Source of the DNA: a virus
Strand: one strand, 5' to 3'
Length of the DNA: 27,536 bases
Virus record (IMG/VR): IMGVR_UViG_3300025097_002260
Span: 1-27,536 of that record
A program made the translations under genes and the position numbers. The notes beneath the pieces were generated by a model that saw only the letters and a program-made list of their open reading frames with translations, did not search any database and was not told where the DNA came from. Shown here piece after piece: positions 1-7,973 of the stretch (position 1 is its first letter; every line of letters starts with the position of its first letter).

Positions 1-552
1 CGGTAAGAAAGTATATTCTCTATAACCAACTATTGTCTCATGAACTGGTCTTTCCCATAAGATGTTTGGTCGTTTTCTGTATAACCTACTTTGATAATCA
101 GGAAAATTTATCCAACCTTTTTCGTTTACCTGCCATCTCCATTTATTGATATGTTCTTGTGTTAATCCCTTTATGGTGTTCACTCGTGGTAAATAAAATA
201 AATCAATTGATGGGTTTGATTCCAAAACAATTTTGATATTTTTCATAAAAAACTTTGTTAACATCTCGTCTGCATCTATGTTCATGATATACGAAGAATT
301 ACACATACGATTCAAGTAATTTTTTTGATTAGCGAAATCTTTTAGTAATTGTCGTTGTTCAAATTTTATCTCATGTATTGAAGTGTATGTGTCAAGTATC
401 TTCTTTGTCTTTTCATCATCTGAAAAATCATCAAGTATAACTATCTCATCATTGTCATCTTTATATTTTATTAGAAAATCAAGTAACCGTTGTAATGAAT
501 CTATTTCATTATGTGTTAGAATAGAATATGAAATATTAAAATCATTGTTCAT
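1..552 (-). CDS. Family 2 glycosyltransferase, C-terminus cut by window edge
   Basis: The frame is open from an ATG at 552 to the left edge (184 codons, no stop), so the C-terminus is missing. The N-terminus (MNNDFNISYSILTHNE) has the GT-A nucleotide-binding pattern of family 2 transferases, with an acidic cluster (VILDDFSDD, about residues 38-46) followed near residue 93 by a DAD (DxD-type) metal-binding motif in MNIDADEML. Downstream YRKRPNILWERPVHE resembles the acceptor region of WaaE/KdtX-like lipopolysaccharide glucosyltransferases. The start overlaps the stop of the upstream gene by 11 bases, so translation is probably coupled. It is the third glycosyltransferase in this cluster. The sugar and acceptor cannot be read from the sequence; phage structural proteins, phage DNA or host envelope glycans are all possible. 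Confidence 0.85.
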   Translation of the reverse strand, partial: MNNDFNISYSILTHNEIDSLQRLLDFLIKYKDDNDEIVILDDFSDDEKTKKILDTYTSIHEIKFEQRQLLKDFANQKNYLNRMCNSSYIMNIDADEMLTKFFMKNIKIVLESNPSIDLFYLPRVNTIKGLTQEHINKWRWQVNEKGWINFPDYQSRLYRKRPNILWERPVHETIVGYREYTFLP

Positions 553-919
553 TACTTTCCCTTCGTTGTTTCCGTTCTTCAGATAACATCTTATTTGTTT
601 TATATGTAACAGATTTTATCATTGTCATTTTGTTAATTGAATATGTTCTGTAAGCTTTCTCGTAAAAATTCCAATATCTCATTTTTTTATAATTTTTTTC
701 TTCTAACAATATACTAACTTTATATTCTGAAAGATAATTTATATTTAAACCAAGAATCGTTTTATCCATGTCATTTCGTTTCAACACAAAAACTGTTGGT
801 ATTCTATCATAAATGTCATCACCTTTATAATTAAATTGAATAATGTCACCAGGAATATATTTTTTCCCAACCACATCTTCTGTAAAAATATTTCTACTAT
901 GACTAACTTTTCTTGGCAT
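542..919 (-). CDS. Conserved phage protein of unknown function (125 aa)
   Basis: Not recognised with certainty. The protein is basic, predicted soluble, with a beta-rich N-terminal half (IPGDIIQFNYKG, IPTVFVLKR, ILGLNINYLSEYKV) and a lysine/tyrosine-rich second half. The pattern 'PG.I..F.Y...P..FVL...GLN..YL' recalls small uncharacterised proteins of T4-like marine phages, a recollection rather than a search result. There is no clear Shine-Dalgarno; the ATG lies just downstream of the preceding gene's TAA, suggesting reinitiation. Its position between a zinc-ribbon protein and glycosyltransferases suggests a role tied to that late or virion-associated module, but no function should be assumed. 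Confidence 0.8.
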   Translation of the reverse strand: MPRKVSHSRNIFTEDVVGKKYIPGDIIQFNYKGDDIYDRIPTVFVLKRNDMDKTILGLNINYLSEYKVSILLEEKNYKKMRYWNFYEKAYRTYSINKMTMIKSVTYKTNKMLSEERKQRRESNEQ

Positions 920-921
920 TT

Positions 922-1422
922 TTAATCAACTTTTTTTAATTTTGGAAGTTTTAATTCAATCGGTTTGTCTTGTTTTTCCGCTTCTTCTTTCATCTTATTA
1001 TTCACCATTAACATACCTTCAAAAAATTCATCAAACATAACTACATTGTGAGTATCATACATCGTCTCATAAAATTTACCACTATCTCCAGGTATTGAAT
1101 AATTCTGTTGTTGTTCTTTAGGTATGTTAACCATTCTAGCAAAATACCACTTCATTTCACCATTTTCATCATCCTGTGGATATAACATTCCCACCGGTAA
1201 AGTCATTATTGTTGGTATCCATATCCTATTATTAATTTGTTTTGACCATCTCTGCATGTCTTCCGTGAGATTTTTGTATTCTTCATTGTCTTCTACCGTT
1301 CCAATAAATTTTGATGTGCTTACATATCCACAATTCAGGCACTGCATCATCTGTGCATCTTTTTCTCCCATAACATGAAGTGAATGTTCTTCGCAAAGTG
1401 AGCAATTTGATATTATATCCAT
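922..1422 (-). CDS. Zinc-ribbon phage protein with C-terminal KLPKLKKVD tail
   Basis: A 166-residue protein beginning with a zinc ribbon: C7-x2-C10 (SNCSLCEEH) and C28-x2-C31 (QCLNCGY). A middle domain contains IWIPTIMTLPVGMLYP and WYFARMVNIP. The protein ends in a lysine/leucine/proline tail, ELKLPKLKKVD. The same tail occurs twice at the end of the adjacent upstream glycosyltransferase, which is striking for otherwise unrelated proteins. AGGAAATAAC precedes the ATG, a reasonable ribosome-binding site, and the gene starts 8 bases after the upstream stop. Zinc-ribbon phage proteins of this size are often annotated hypothetical. Function unknown; the ribbon implies nucleic acid or protein binding. 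Confidence 0.82.
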   Translation of the reverse strand: MDIISNCSLCEEHSLHVMGEKDAQMMQCLNCGYVSTSKFIGTVEDNEEYKNLTEDMQRWSKQINNRIWIPTIMTLPVGMLYPQDDENGEMKWYFARMVNIPKEQQQNYSIPGDSGKFYETMYDTHNVVMFDEFFEGMLMVNNKMKEEAEKQDKPIELKLPKLKKVD

Positions 1423-1430
1423 GTTATTTC

Positions 1431-2786
1431 CTATACCTTTTTTAATTTAGGTAATTTTATCTTCGGTAGTTCTTGTTTGTTACCATCAACCTTTTTTAAT
1501 TTAGGTAACTTCAGTCCAACCTGTGATGGTAAATCTTTCGTGTATTTATCCATAATTTCACCAAGTTTTTTTGCCATATTGTTTAATGTAAATTTATCTC
1601 TATTTATACCCATCAATGATTTTGCTCTATTCTTTATGGTATAAACATTATCAAAAGAATAATTTAACGCTCTATACGCTATTTGCTCATCAACTGTAAA
1701 CCACTGACTTTCTGGTATCACTATATCTTTCCATACAGCTGAACCTGGAACTTTTTGCATTTCACCAGTAAGTAATATTGACTTTTCAGAATCAAGAAAA
1801 TCAATTTGGCCACTCCAACCAGATGCTACAACCGGAAGTCCTGTCATTGTCGCTTCTAACATCGGTCTTCCAAATCCTTCACCGTGAGTAAATGACACCA
1901 GAATTTTTACTTTTGGATGATTATATAGATAATTCATTTCTTTATCTGATAAATCACCATGTAATAAATATATTTCAGGTAGTTTCCAATCAGATGGAAA
2001 TTGAGATTTAACACTTTGTATTTTCTGTAATGTGTCTTCTCTATCAATTATAGAAAATGTAGCTCCACTCGTCTTTAATATCAAAACTGGTTGTTTCTTT
2101 TTATTGGCAAATGCTTCATAAAAAACCTTTATAGTTCTACCTATGTCTTTTCTATCTTCACCATAACCACCTTTTGTCCATTGACCAACTAACAAATATG
2201 CAAAAGTATTTGATATTTTATCATTTATCATATTTAAGAAATCCTTATCAATTTCTTTGACATCTAATGGTTTGTAAATATCTTCATCTGCACCTTCAAA
2301 TAAAACTTCTATCGGTTTTTCAAGTCTCATCTCACCAATTTTTTCTTGCTTCCCATCTGGTATGTTTTGAACTTTATCATATACTGTGTTAGTGAAACCA
2401 TATTTTGAATGTTCTGATGGAACAATGACTAAATCCATTTTATTACAACCCTCTAACCATTTACCAGATACTGCATTGGTTTCTATTCCAGCTGTAATTC
2501 CAACATTGAATTTTCCATATGTTTCAAATTCATTCGGTATTCTGATATCAACATAAATATCTGGTTGTCTATCCATTTCAGGTTTAAGTAAAATACAATC
2601 TAATATCTGTTTATCTTTTGGATTATCTTTATCTAATGCATTCTTTGGTGTATCACCCCAACGAACATCAAGTATCTTTACATCATATTTGTCATGTTGT
2701 ATAAATGACCATACTAAATCACGAGCATGACTACCATATCCTGAACGAGAAGTTACTGGTGCGGTTATTAACATAATCTTTTTCAT
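1431..2786 (-). CDS. GT-B glycosyltransferase (GT1/GT4 type) with doubled C-terminal KLPKLKKV tail
   Basis: A 451-residue glycosyltransferase. The N-terminal domain starts KKIMLITAPVTSRSGYGSHARD, with the glycine-rich acceptor-side loop of GT-B enzymes. The C-terminal domain carries HGEGFGRPMLEATMTGLPVV (about residues 300-320), the E-x7-E nucleotide-sugar motif of GT4 family enzymes. After the catalytic fold the last 30 or so residues hold two copies of a KLPKLKKV motif separated by DGNKQELPKI. This tail lies outside the usual GT-B fold and also ends the next gene's product. The start codon overlaps the upstream glycosyltransferase stop by one base (TAATG). The pair probably acts in the same modification pathway; substrate unknown. 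Confidence 0.9.
   Translation of the reverse strand: MKKIMLITAPVTSRSGYGSHARDLVWSFIQHDKYDVKILDVRWGDTPKNALDKDNPKDKQILDCILLKPEMDRQPDIYVDIRIPNEFETYGKFNVGITAGIETNAVSGKWLEGCNKMDLVIVPSEHSKYGFTNTVYDKVQNIPDGKQEKIGEMRLEKPIEVLFEGADEDIYKPLDVKEIDKDFLNMINDKISNTFAYLLVGQWTKGGYGEDRKDIGRTIKVFYEAFANKKKQPVLILKTSGATFSIIDREDTLQKIQSVKSQFPSDWKLPEIYLLHGDLSDKEMNYLYNHPKVKILVSFTHGEGFGRPMLEATMTGLPVVASGWSGQIDFLDSEKSILLTGEMQKVPGSAVWKDIVIPESQWFTVDEQIAYRALNYSFDNVYTIKNRAKSLMGINRDKFTLNNMAKKLGEIMDKYTKDLPSQVGLKLPKLKKVDGNKQELPKIKLPKLKKV
1435..1508 (-). repeat. Duplicated coding repeat for the KLPKLKKV tail
   Basis: An identical 20-base stretch occurs at 1435-1454 and 1489-1508, both in the same frame of the glycosyltransferase 3' end and encoding L-P-K-L-K-K. 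A diverged third version encodes the tail of the next gene at about 925-950. The identity at DNA level suggests recent duplication of the tail segment. Confidence 0.85.
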
Positions 2787-4162
2787 TATACAGCCTCCAA
2801 TGTGTATTTCTCTCTAGACTTCCAATTCTTAAATGCACCATTTATTGATGTAATAAATCTTTGACCCATTAATTCACCGTCCATTCCAATATTTTTATCT
2901 TTCACAAACTGTATTCCCAATTCACCACACCTCTCTCGTTCTTCCGGTCCTTTATCATACCAATAACGAAGTGCATTTCCAGCATCTTCATATTGAACTC
3001 TATCATCAAAAATATATGGTGTAAGTGGTGAACCTTGAAGTGATACGTTACTCGGAAATACAGGTTTGACCCATTCACCATGTTCTTTATATTCACCTCT
3101 ATGGTTAGAACTAAATTCAATATAATCATCTTCTGTAAGATATGAACCATCTTCTTTCTTAAATCCACATTGATCTTGTAAACCACCAGTCACGTTCACT
3201 ACAATCGGATTTCCTGTTGTAAGTGCTTCGCAACTACCTAAACCAAATCCCTCATTTGATGCTATATTCACATAAACATCTATTGAATTATATAAATTAT
3301 TCATTTTCATATCATCCATCGGACCACCATTATCATATGTAAATACAACATCATAATCTGGTATCAAAGTTCTACACACCGCCCGTAAATCAGTTCCATT
3401 ATCATCAGATGGTTGTGTGTGAAATACTAATACACATTCTTTTCTTTGTTCTTCCTCGAGACTATCCATAAAATGTTTATAAGCTAACACAACATCACCC
3501 GGTTGTTTTCGTCTTATATTTCTATTCAAATATAACACCTTAAATTTATATTTATCTAAACCATATTGTTCTTCAAACTTTTTAAATTGTGTATCACCTT
3601 TATCTTTGATTTTAAAAAATCTTTTTGAACTTATACCGTGTGGAACATAAGTTACCTGCCAATCTTCATATCCATATTTTGACAATATCCGTTTATTTAT
3701 CCCATATGTCTGTCTTGATATCGCCATCAATAAATCACAACTTCTATAATAATTTGTATTATATAATGGATCTGGTAAATTATCCCATATGTTATAATAA
3801 AATATAGGAATATGTTGTCTTATTTCGTGTTCCATATTATAAAACCAAATCCAAAATCGTGGATCCGTATAATGTAATATAGCATCTGGTTTTTCAATTT
3901 CCATTATCTGACGCAATATATCAGGATTCCCATATCCACTTACAGGATATATTTTTAAGTAAGAGCCGGTAATTCCTTTTTCTTTATCAAGTGCTTCAGA
4001 CATATCAACAATCTTACCTTCTTCTGGATGTTTGACAGCACCAGCAATCTGAACCCAATCATATTCTTCTATAGTTTCAATAACAATATCTTTTGATACA
4101 CATGCCACCCCACTATGCATTCGTAAATCATCAGACATCAACAATATCTTCTTCTTTGACAT
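2786..4162 (-). CDS. GT-B glycosyltransferase (GT4-like)
   Basis: A 458-residue GT-B fold transferase. The N-terminus (KKKILLMSDDLRMHSGVA) is a Rossmann strand and acceptor loop. A central region has YYNIWDNLPDP and WQVTYVPHGIS, typical of GT4-like phage enzymes. The C-terminal donor-binding domain contains ASNEGFGLGSCEALTTGNP (about residues 301-319), the conserved E-x7-E signature. It begins 17 bases downstream of a ribbon-helix-helix gene and overlaps the next glycosyltransferase by one base, so the two are translationally coupled. T4-like phages use glycosyltransferases on DNA or virion proteins; nothing here resembles T4 alpha- or beta-glucosyltransferase closely enough to choose between them. 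Confidence 0.9.
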   Translation of the reverse strand: MSKKKILLMSDDLRMHSGVACVSKDIVIETIEEYDWVQIAGAVKHPEEGKIVDMSEALDKEKGITGSYLKIYPVSGYGNPDILRQIMEIEKPDAILHYTDPRFWIWFYNMEHEIRQHIPIFYYNIWDNLPDPLYNTNYYRSCDLLMAISRQTYGINKRILSKYGYEDWQVTYVPHGISSKRFFKIKDKGDTQFKKFEEQYGLDKYKFKVLYLNRNIRRKQPGDVVLAYKHFMDSLEEEQRKECVLVFHTQPSDDNGTDLRAVCRTLIPDYDVVFTYDNGGPMDDMKMNNLYNSIDVYVNIASNEGFGLGSCEALTTGNPIVVNVTGGLQDQCGFKKEDGSYLTEDDYIEFSSNHRGEYKEHGEWVKPVFPSNVSLQGSPLTPYIFDDRVQYEDAGNALRYWYDKGPEERERCGELGIQFVKDKNIGMDGELMGQRFITSINGAFKNWKSREKYTLEAV

Positions 4163-4178
4163 AGATTAACCCTCTATT

Positions 4179-4376
4179 TTATAAACTGTTACTACCACTA
4201 GCACTTAAATTATTATAAGTTTCTATCCTATCTTTGAAATTATCATCCGTGAGATATAAATCAATTGATCTATTTGTAAGTTTCTGTAGTGTCATCTTTG
4301 TGTTGATTGTTGTCAATTTAAATCTGTCATATAATTCTTTTAACAACTTTACTGATGTCAATTTAGTTTCATTCAT
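4179..4376 (-). CDS. Small ribbon-helix-helix (Arc/MetJ-like) protein
   Basis: A 65-residue protein from the chosen start. The strand TKLTSVKLLKELYDRFK followed by two helices (INTKMTLQKLTNRSIDLYL) matches the ribbon-helix-helix pattern of small DNA-binding proteins that recur in T4-like marine phages. An ATG two codons upstream (4382) sits only a base or two from AGGAG, whereas the ATG at 4376 has 7 bases of spacing, so the inner start is preferred. It is the first gene after an AT-rich promoter-like element and heads the glycosyltransferase run, consistent with a local transcriptional regulator. The operator is unknown. Confidence 0.75.
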   Translation of the reverse strand: MNETKLTSVKLLKELYDRFKLTTINTKMTLQKLTNRSIDLYLTDDNFKDRIETYNNLSASGSNSL

Positions 4377-4397
4377 AACCATTCTCCTATCTTAATG

Positions 4398-4416
4398 TTA
4401 TATATATAAATATATA
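4398..4416 (-). promoter_or_regulatory. AT-only promoter-like element, copy 1
   Basis: A 19-base A/T-only stretch, 21 bases upstream of the ribbon-helix-helix start, is identical to one at 26589-26607, also just upstream of a gene start with AGGAG. Read on the coding strand it contains TATTTATATATATAA and could supply a -10 region. The T4 late consensus TATAAATA appears only on the opposite strand. Function inferred from position and recurrence. Confidence 0.4.
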
Positions 4417-4429
4417 TAAAATAAGAAAA

Positions 4430-4831
4430 CTAATGAATTATTATTGTTTTTTTATTAAATTGTTCAGCATACTTTAAAGTTGAATCTGTTCCATTTGACA
4501 TAATACCTTTAGGAACAAAAGCAACTACAATGTCACTTGTTTGAGCTATTATCTTATTTCGAACAAAATAGTTTTTTACATTATATGGTTTTCTATATCT
4601 TGATTCTGGTAAAGTACAATATAAATTATGAACTTCATGAAATGGTGGATATTCTTCATATTGCAATCCAAGTTCCAATGCATATTTCTTAGCATATTTG
4701 TCAGCCCCATTTTTACAACCACCACTTACTATAATTGTATCTTCACCATGTTGTTCTTTAAGTTTGAAAATAAAATCTTTAATTTTCTTTTTATCTTCAT
4801 ATCTACGACTACCTACTATGCCTACTTTCAT
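4430..4831 (-). CDS. SLOG/DprA-fold nucleotide-binding protein (DUF2493/YspA-like)
   Basis: A 133-residue single-domain protein. The N-terminus MKVGIVGSRRYEDK and the loop IVSGGCKNGADKYAKKYA are the two phosphate/nucleotide-binding signatures of the SLOG superfamily (YspA/DUF2493 branch). A later NGTDSTLKYAEQFNKKTIII matches the third conserved block, where the fold recognises that objects are related by ligand. Length is normal for a stand-alone SLOG domain. Related proteins are thought to bind or process nucleotides or ADP-ribose derivatives; the ligand is unknown. The start overlaps the upstream gene by 23 bases. Confidence 0.8.
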   Translation of the reverse strand: MKVGIVGSRRYEDKKKIKDFIFKLKEQHGEDTIIVSGGCKNGADKYAKKYALELGLQYEEYPPFHEVHNLYCTLPESRYRKPYNVKNYFVRNKIIAQTSDIVVAFVPKGIMSNGTDSTLKYAEQFNKKTIIIH

Positions 4832-5216
4832 TTTCAGTTTTATCCCTATTCTTAATATGTTTTACTAATTTGATGAATGACGCTATACCATCTAATATAT
4901 CATCACTCGTATAACTCTCACTTTTATAACGCCAATCACTTTTGTCACCAAGACCTCTAATTAAATACCAAACTGGTGCGAACTTTTTTGTAATTTTAGT
5001 GTTTACCTCAAATAATAAATGTTCATTCCGTTTAACAAACTCCTTCGTATCATACGCGTTAGCCTTATCAGACCAAAAAACTACTCTAAATTGACCACCC
5101 ACTAAATTACGACAATATCTTATATTTTCCAAGATCTTTTTTTCAAAAGCTTCATTTATTATTATATCATCTAATTTTAATCTCAAACTATGACGATAAT
5201 GTCTTAAATTACTCAT
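4809..5216 (-). CDS. Hypothetical protein (135 aa)
   Basis: No family recognised. The protein is basic with mixed alpha/beta character: an N-terminal arginine-rich stretch (SNLRHYRHSLRLKLDD), a predicted strand pair (GQFRVVFWSDKANAYDTKEF) and a C-terminal helix (SDDILDGIASFIKLVKHIKNR). There are no transmembrane segments or metal-binding clusters. It overlaps the upstream nuclease gene's stop by 4 bases and the SLOG gene by 23, so it belongs to the same translational chain as the nuclease and modification genes. Confidence 0.72.
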   Translation of the reverse strand: MSNLRHYRHSLRLKLDDIIINEAFEKKILENIRYCRNLVGGQFRVVFWSDKANAYDTKEFVKRNEHLLFEVNTKITKKFAPVWYLIRGLGDKSDWRYKSESYTSDDILDGIASFIKLVKHIKNRDKTENESRHSR

Positions 5217-6076
5217 GACCTTACTCCAACTTTACAATGTTCTGTTTGATTAAACTCACAAAATCTACAAGATTTCTTACTAGGTGTTGGTAGTAAATTA
5301 TCTGTTGTATGACTACCATCATCATTAAAACCCTCATCAATAAATTTTGAAAGTTTTCTCGCTACCTTATTCATTGACACAGTTCCACTCGCAGGTGAAA
5401 ATTTCTGAACTCTTTTCTGTGGCCAATCTACATTTTCATATAATTTTCTCTTCACTATGAAATATTCTACTTCAATTTGTTCAATAGGATAATTATGTTG
5501 TTTTGAATAAAATTGTTTATACAACAGTAACTGTTGTGTTTTATTCTCATCAGCTTTCATCCATTTGTTCCAACCCTTTGTCGATGTTTTTATATCATAT
5601 ATTTTAATCACATCTCCAATTGTATCCTTAATAACAATATCAATATAACCAACCCATCTTAAATTTTTCTGTAAATCTAGTTCGACTGGAACTTCACAGC
5701 CAATTAATTCATAACCTTTTTTGCTGAAATACTCACCTCGTCTTTTCTTAAAGAAATCAAGAATGTCACAACCATCTTGGAAGAACTCTTGTAATTGTTC
5801 TTTTGTACATGGATCTTTTCCATATGTTTCTTTATCTTTATTGAATACCTCAATCATTTTCTCTTGTAATGTTCGTTCTAAATTAAGTTGATTAGCTCTC
5901 TTAACTGTAAACTCATACATAACATTAAGATACTTTTGTAATGTTTCATGCATTGCTGTTCCAAACAACAAATGAATACTTGGTTCTGATATTCTGTAAC
6001 CATCTATATAATTTAACTTCCATCTATGTGGACAATCAGAAAACATAGACAACTGTGAATATGATATTCTATTCAT
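5213..6076 (-). CDS. PD-(D/E)XK nuclease, RecB/Cas4-like with Fe-S-type cysteines
   Basis: A 287-residue nuclease. It opens with ISYSQLSMFSDCPHRWKLNYIDG, the 'S.SQL..F..CP..WK' entry motif of the PDDEXK_1 (RecB/AddB/Cas4) family. GYIDIVI, then IYDIKTS, supply the catalytic D...DxK residues, and QLLLYKQF is the Q-x3-Y motif. A C-terminal SCRFCEFNQTEHC cluster together with the N-terminal cysteine suggests the 4Fe-4S cluster seen in Cas4/AddB. An ATG 21 bases upstream (6097) is possible, but ATG 6076 follows AAGGA at good spacing and is preferred. Likely acts on DNA ends in recombination or host DNA degradation. No cas genes are nearby. Confidence 0.88.
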   Translation of the reverse strand: MNRISYSQLSMFSDCPHRWKLNYIDGYRISEPSIHLLFGTAMHETLQKYLNVMYEFTVKRANQLNLERTLQEKMIEVFNKDKETYGKDPCTKEQLQEFFQDGCDILDFFKKRRGEYFSKKGYELIGCEVPVELDLQKNLRWVGYIDIVIKDTIGDVIKIYDIKTSTKGWNKWMKADENKTQQLLLYKQFYSKQHNYPIEQIEVEYFIVKRKLYENVDWPQKRVQKFSPASGTVSMNKVARKLSKFIDEGFNDDGSHTTDNLLPTPSKKSCRFCEFNQTEHCKVGVRS

Positions 6077-6827
6077 AAAAATCCTTTTTCTCTTCAACTA
6101 TAATTTCTTCTATCTCTGGAACATATTCTTTTGGATTCTTTGGGTATGGTTTCTGTAGATGTTTAAGATTTGACATAATCTTTTTCTTCTCCCCTTTAGT
6201 TCCTAATAAATAAAAGAAACGATGTTTTCTTGGTTCTTTTCTTCTCCAAAATGTGTGTCCTATTCTGCTCTTCAGATGTTCTAAATTACCAGAACCAAAC
6301 ATAACAAATACAGTTCTTGAATGTATCCACTTACCACCAGGTTCTAATTTGATTCCATAATTATCCATAATTCCTAAATTAGTTCCCTGATAAACCCAAT
6401 TGGTAGCTTGATATATACCACCAATGTGTTCTTGACCAGGATCTGCATATGATATTAGAACTTTTATATCTGGAGCATTTTGTTTCAGCCACTTAAATGT
6501 TTTAGATATAGAAATACTTTCCATATTTTTACCATATTCTTCATATATGAATAATCTTGTTAACTCCAACGCTTCCTTCGCCTGTAACATTGGTGAAATA
6601 GAAGAAGCTGCTTTAGCTCCAACTGGATATCCATAAACAGCAACACCAGCTAACTTTTCATCTTTTTCATCAAAAAAACTATGTTCGTTATCCATCTCAT
6701 AAAAAATACCCAACGCATAACGACAACTAGTCCAAGCATGACTATAATGATTCTTAACAATCATATCTTTAGCTATCTTCTTCGATATCTCACGAATGGT
6801 TATTTTGGTTTTGTCTACTTTCCCCAT
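6069..6827 (-). CDS. Mom-like DNA modification protein (GNAT fold), copy 1
   Basis: A 252-residue protein resembling the Mom family of phage Mu, which converts adenine to N6-(methylcarbamoyl)adenine using a GNAT-type fold. Recognisable blocks are KNHYSH (25-30), LAGVAVYGYP (59-68), ALELTRLFI (86-94), KTFKWLKQ (109-116) and SYADPGQEHIGGIYQATNW (126-144). These blocks recur in the second copy at 19267-19896. The roughly 90-residue C-terminal extension is lysine-rich and lacks a counterpart in the second copy. It sits directly after an Nmad1-like gene, a nucleotide-modification family, which supports a DNA-modification role. The exact adduct is not predictable from sequence. Confidence 0.75.
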   Translation of the reverse strand: MGKVDKTKITIREISKKIAKDMIVKNHYSHAWTSCRYALGIFYEMDNEHSFFDEKDEKLAGVAVYGYPVGAKAASSISPMLQAKEALELTRLFIYEEYGKNMESISISKTFKWLKQNAPDIKVLISYADPGQEHIGGIYQATNWVYQGTNLGIMDNYGIKLEPGGKWIHSRTVFVMFGSGNLEHLKSRIGHTFWRRKEPRKHRFFYLLGTKGEKKKIMSNLKHLQKPYPKNPKEYVPEIEEIIVEEKKDFYE

Positions 6828-7300
6828 TTTCCATTCTTCACGATTGTAGCCATAATACCATAATTTGACATATCAAGAAAAGCATCTTCAATTGGTTCAT
6901 TGTTTATAGCTGCTTCTTTATTTCCCATCAATAAAGTTTTAACTCTTTGTATCTTGTCATTAATTCTAAACCATAATCCTGTAAGAGATAACTTAACATC
7001 TTCTTGTGTCTGTAATGGTGTTCCAACTGATATATTTCCTGGACCATAATCATGTTGCTTACGACAAAATAATACATATTGTTCTCGTTGTAATCTTTTA
7101 AACTCTTTTGTCATCTCTGGCCATTCTTGTTCCATTAAAGCAACCGCATCAACTGTTAAATGAGAATTACTTTCTTTCTTCTCAACATTTTTATATGCTA
7201 TAAATGGTTTCCCATTTTTGTCTGTCGCAATGACTTCACCAAAATCCTCAACTTTATATGTCTTCCGTTGTGGTGCATCTTTTAATATCTTTTTACTCAT
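6815..7300 (-). CDS. Nucleotide modification associated domain 1 (DUF1599-like) protein
   Basis: A 161-residue all-alpha protein. The second half shows the Nmad1/DUF1599 pattern: FCRKQHDYGPGNISVGT (about 78-94), then LTGLWFRINDKIQRVKTLL and NEPIEDAFLDMSNYGIMATI, with conserved aspartate/glutamate positions as in MazG-like phosphohydrolase folds. The family is linked by gene neighbourhood to modified-base synthesis in phages, and here the gene overlaps a Mom-like gene by 13 bases. That context supports a role in making or sanitising modified nucleotides. The enzymatic activity is not established from sequence. The gene also overlaps the clamp-loader small-subunit stop. Confidence 0.75.
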   Translation of the reverse strand: MSKKILKDAPQRKTYKVEDFGEVIATDKNGKPFIAYKNVEKKESNSHLTVDAVALMEQEWPEMTKEFKRLQREQYVLFCRKQHDYGPGNISVGTPLQTQEDVKLSLTGLWFRINDKIQRVKTLLMGNKEAAINNEPIEDAFLDMSNYGIMATIVKNGKWGK

Positions 7301-7716
7301 TTTAATACCTTCTTAATTTGTTTTTTGTCTGTTCCATAAAGTTCAAGTATACTTCTTAATTCTTCTTTACTCATCAATTTAATATATTCTGTAGCATGTA
7401 ATTTACTACATTCAAAATATCTAGTCATTGTAGAAATCAACATTTTATCATATTTCTTACCTTTGTTACCTTTAACATATTTATTATACCTTTTACCCTT
7501 TGGTAAAATATCACAATACCACTTGTATACTTCTCTTGATTCTAATAATCCTATTGAATATTTTTGAAAATAATTTACTATCTCTATAAAATCATTATCC
7601 ATTGATAACCAACGATTTATTATGAATATGCTAAATGATTTTTTATCTATATCAGAAAATGTATCCCACGATTTTTTGTGAACTAAAATTTGGTCTAACC
7701 AATTAAATATCGTCAT
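7297..7716 (-). CDS. 62: Clamp loader small subunit (gp62-like)
   Basis: A 139-residue protein matching the phage clamp loader A subunit pattern: FIINRWLSMDNDFIEIVNYFQKY (about 31-53), VYKWYCDILPKGKRYNKYVKG, then a C-terminal helical domain with ATEYIKLMSKEELRSIL. In T4, gp62 joins gp44 to load the gp45 clamp. It is shorter than T4 gp62 (187 aa), as in many distant relatives. Unlike T4, where 44 and 62 are adjacent, here three tiny genes separate them, but all lie on one transcript. Assignment is by recalled family pattern plus context. Confidence 0.75.
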   Translation of the reverse strand: MTIFNWLDQILVHKKSWDTFSDIDKKSFSIFIINRWLSMDNDFIEIVNYFQKYSIGLLESREVYKWYCDILPKGKRYNKYVKGNKGKKYDKMLISTMTRYFECSKLHATEYIKLMSKEELRSILELYGTDKKQIKKVLK

Positions 7717-7751
7717 CTAAACTCCTAACACGAGGATTTATCTTTAACACT

Positions 7752-7970
7752 TCAACTAGGTTTAGGTGGTTTTGAATAATTATCCTTAGCCCAACCACCA
7801 CCTTTAAATTGTGGTTCACTATTCATCTTCCAAACCCTTTCCATTATCGGTGTATGTATTCCACTACTAACATCTTTACATCTTTCACAGATGGGTGCTG
7901 ATGCATTCATACTCTGTTTTACATCTATAGACACAGAACAAATTGGACATTTAAAAGTATAGTCTGGCAC
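7752..7970 (-). CDS. FmdB-like small zinc-ribbon protein, GTG start
   Basis: A 72-residue protein: MPDYTFKCPICSVSIDVKQSM, then CERCKDV and a conserved tail with MERVWKMN. This is the 'Y.F.C..C......' FmdB-type zinc ribbon with paired C-x2-C sites. The start codon is GTG, three bases after the TAG of the upstream gene, in the same frame (TAG-ACA-GTG); no other in-frame start exists after that stop. The stop is followed by a 35-base gap before gp62. Probably a small zinc-binding regulator or scaffold; common in phages, function unknown. Confidence 0.75.
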   Translation of the reverse strand: MPDYTFKCPICSVSIDVKQSMNASAPICERCKDVSSGIHTPIMERVWKMNSEPQFKGGGWAKDNYSKPPKPS

Positions 7971-7973
7971 TGT

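Noticed and set aside
1431-4162. Calling the two GT-B enzymes DNA beta/alpha-glucosyltransferases as in T4
   Set aside because: They show general GT4 donor motifs but no features specific to T4 DNA glucosyltransferases, and no hydroxymethylase gene is visible in the window.
4401-4416. T4 late promoter core TATAAATA on the plus strand
   Set aside because: It would drive transcription antisense to every gene in the area; the stretch is nearly palindromic A/T, so the match is weak evidence.
5213-6076. Reading the RecB/Cas4-like nuclease as a CRISPR adaptation gene
   Set aside because: No cas1, cas2 or repeat array is present, and stand-alone proteins of this family are common in phages.
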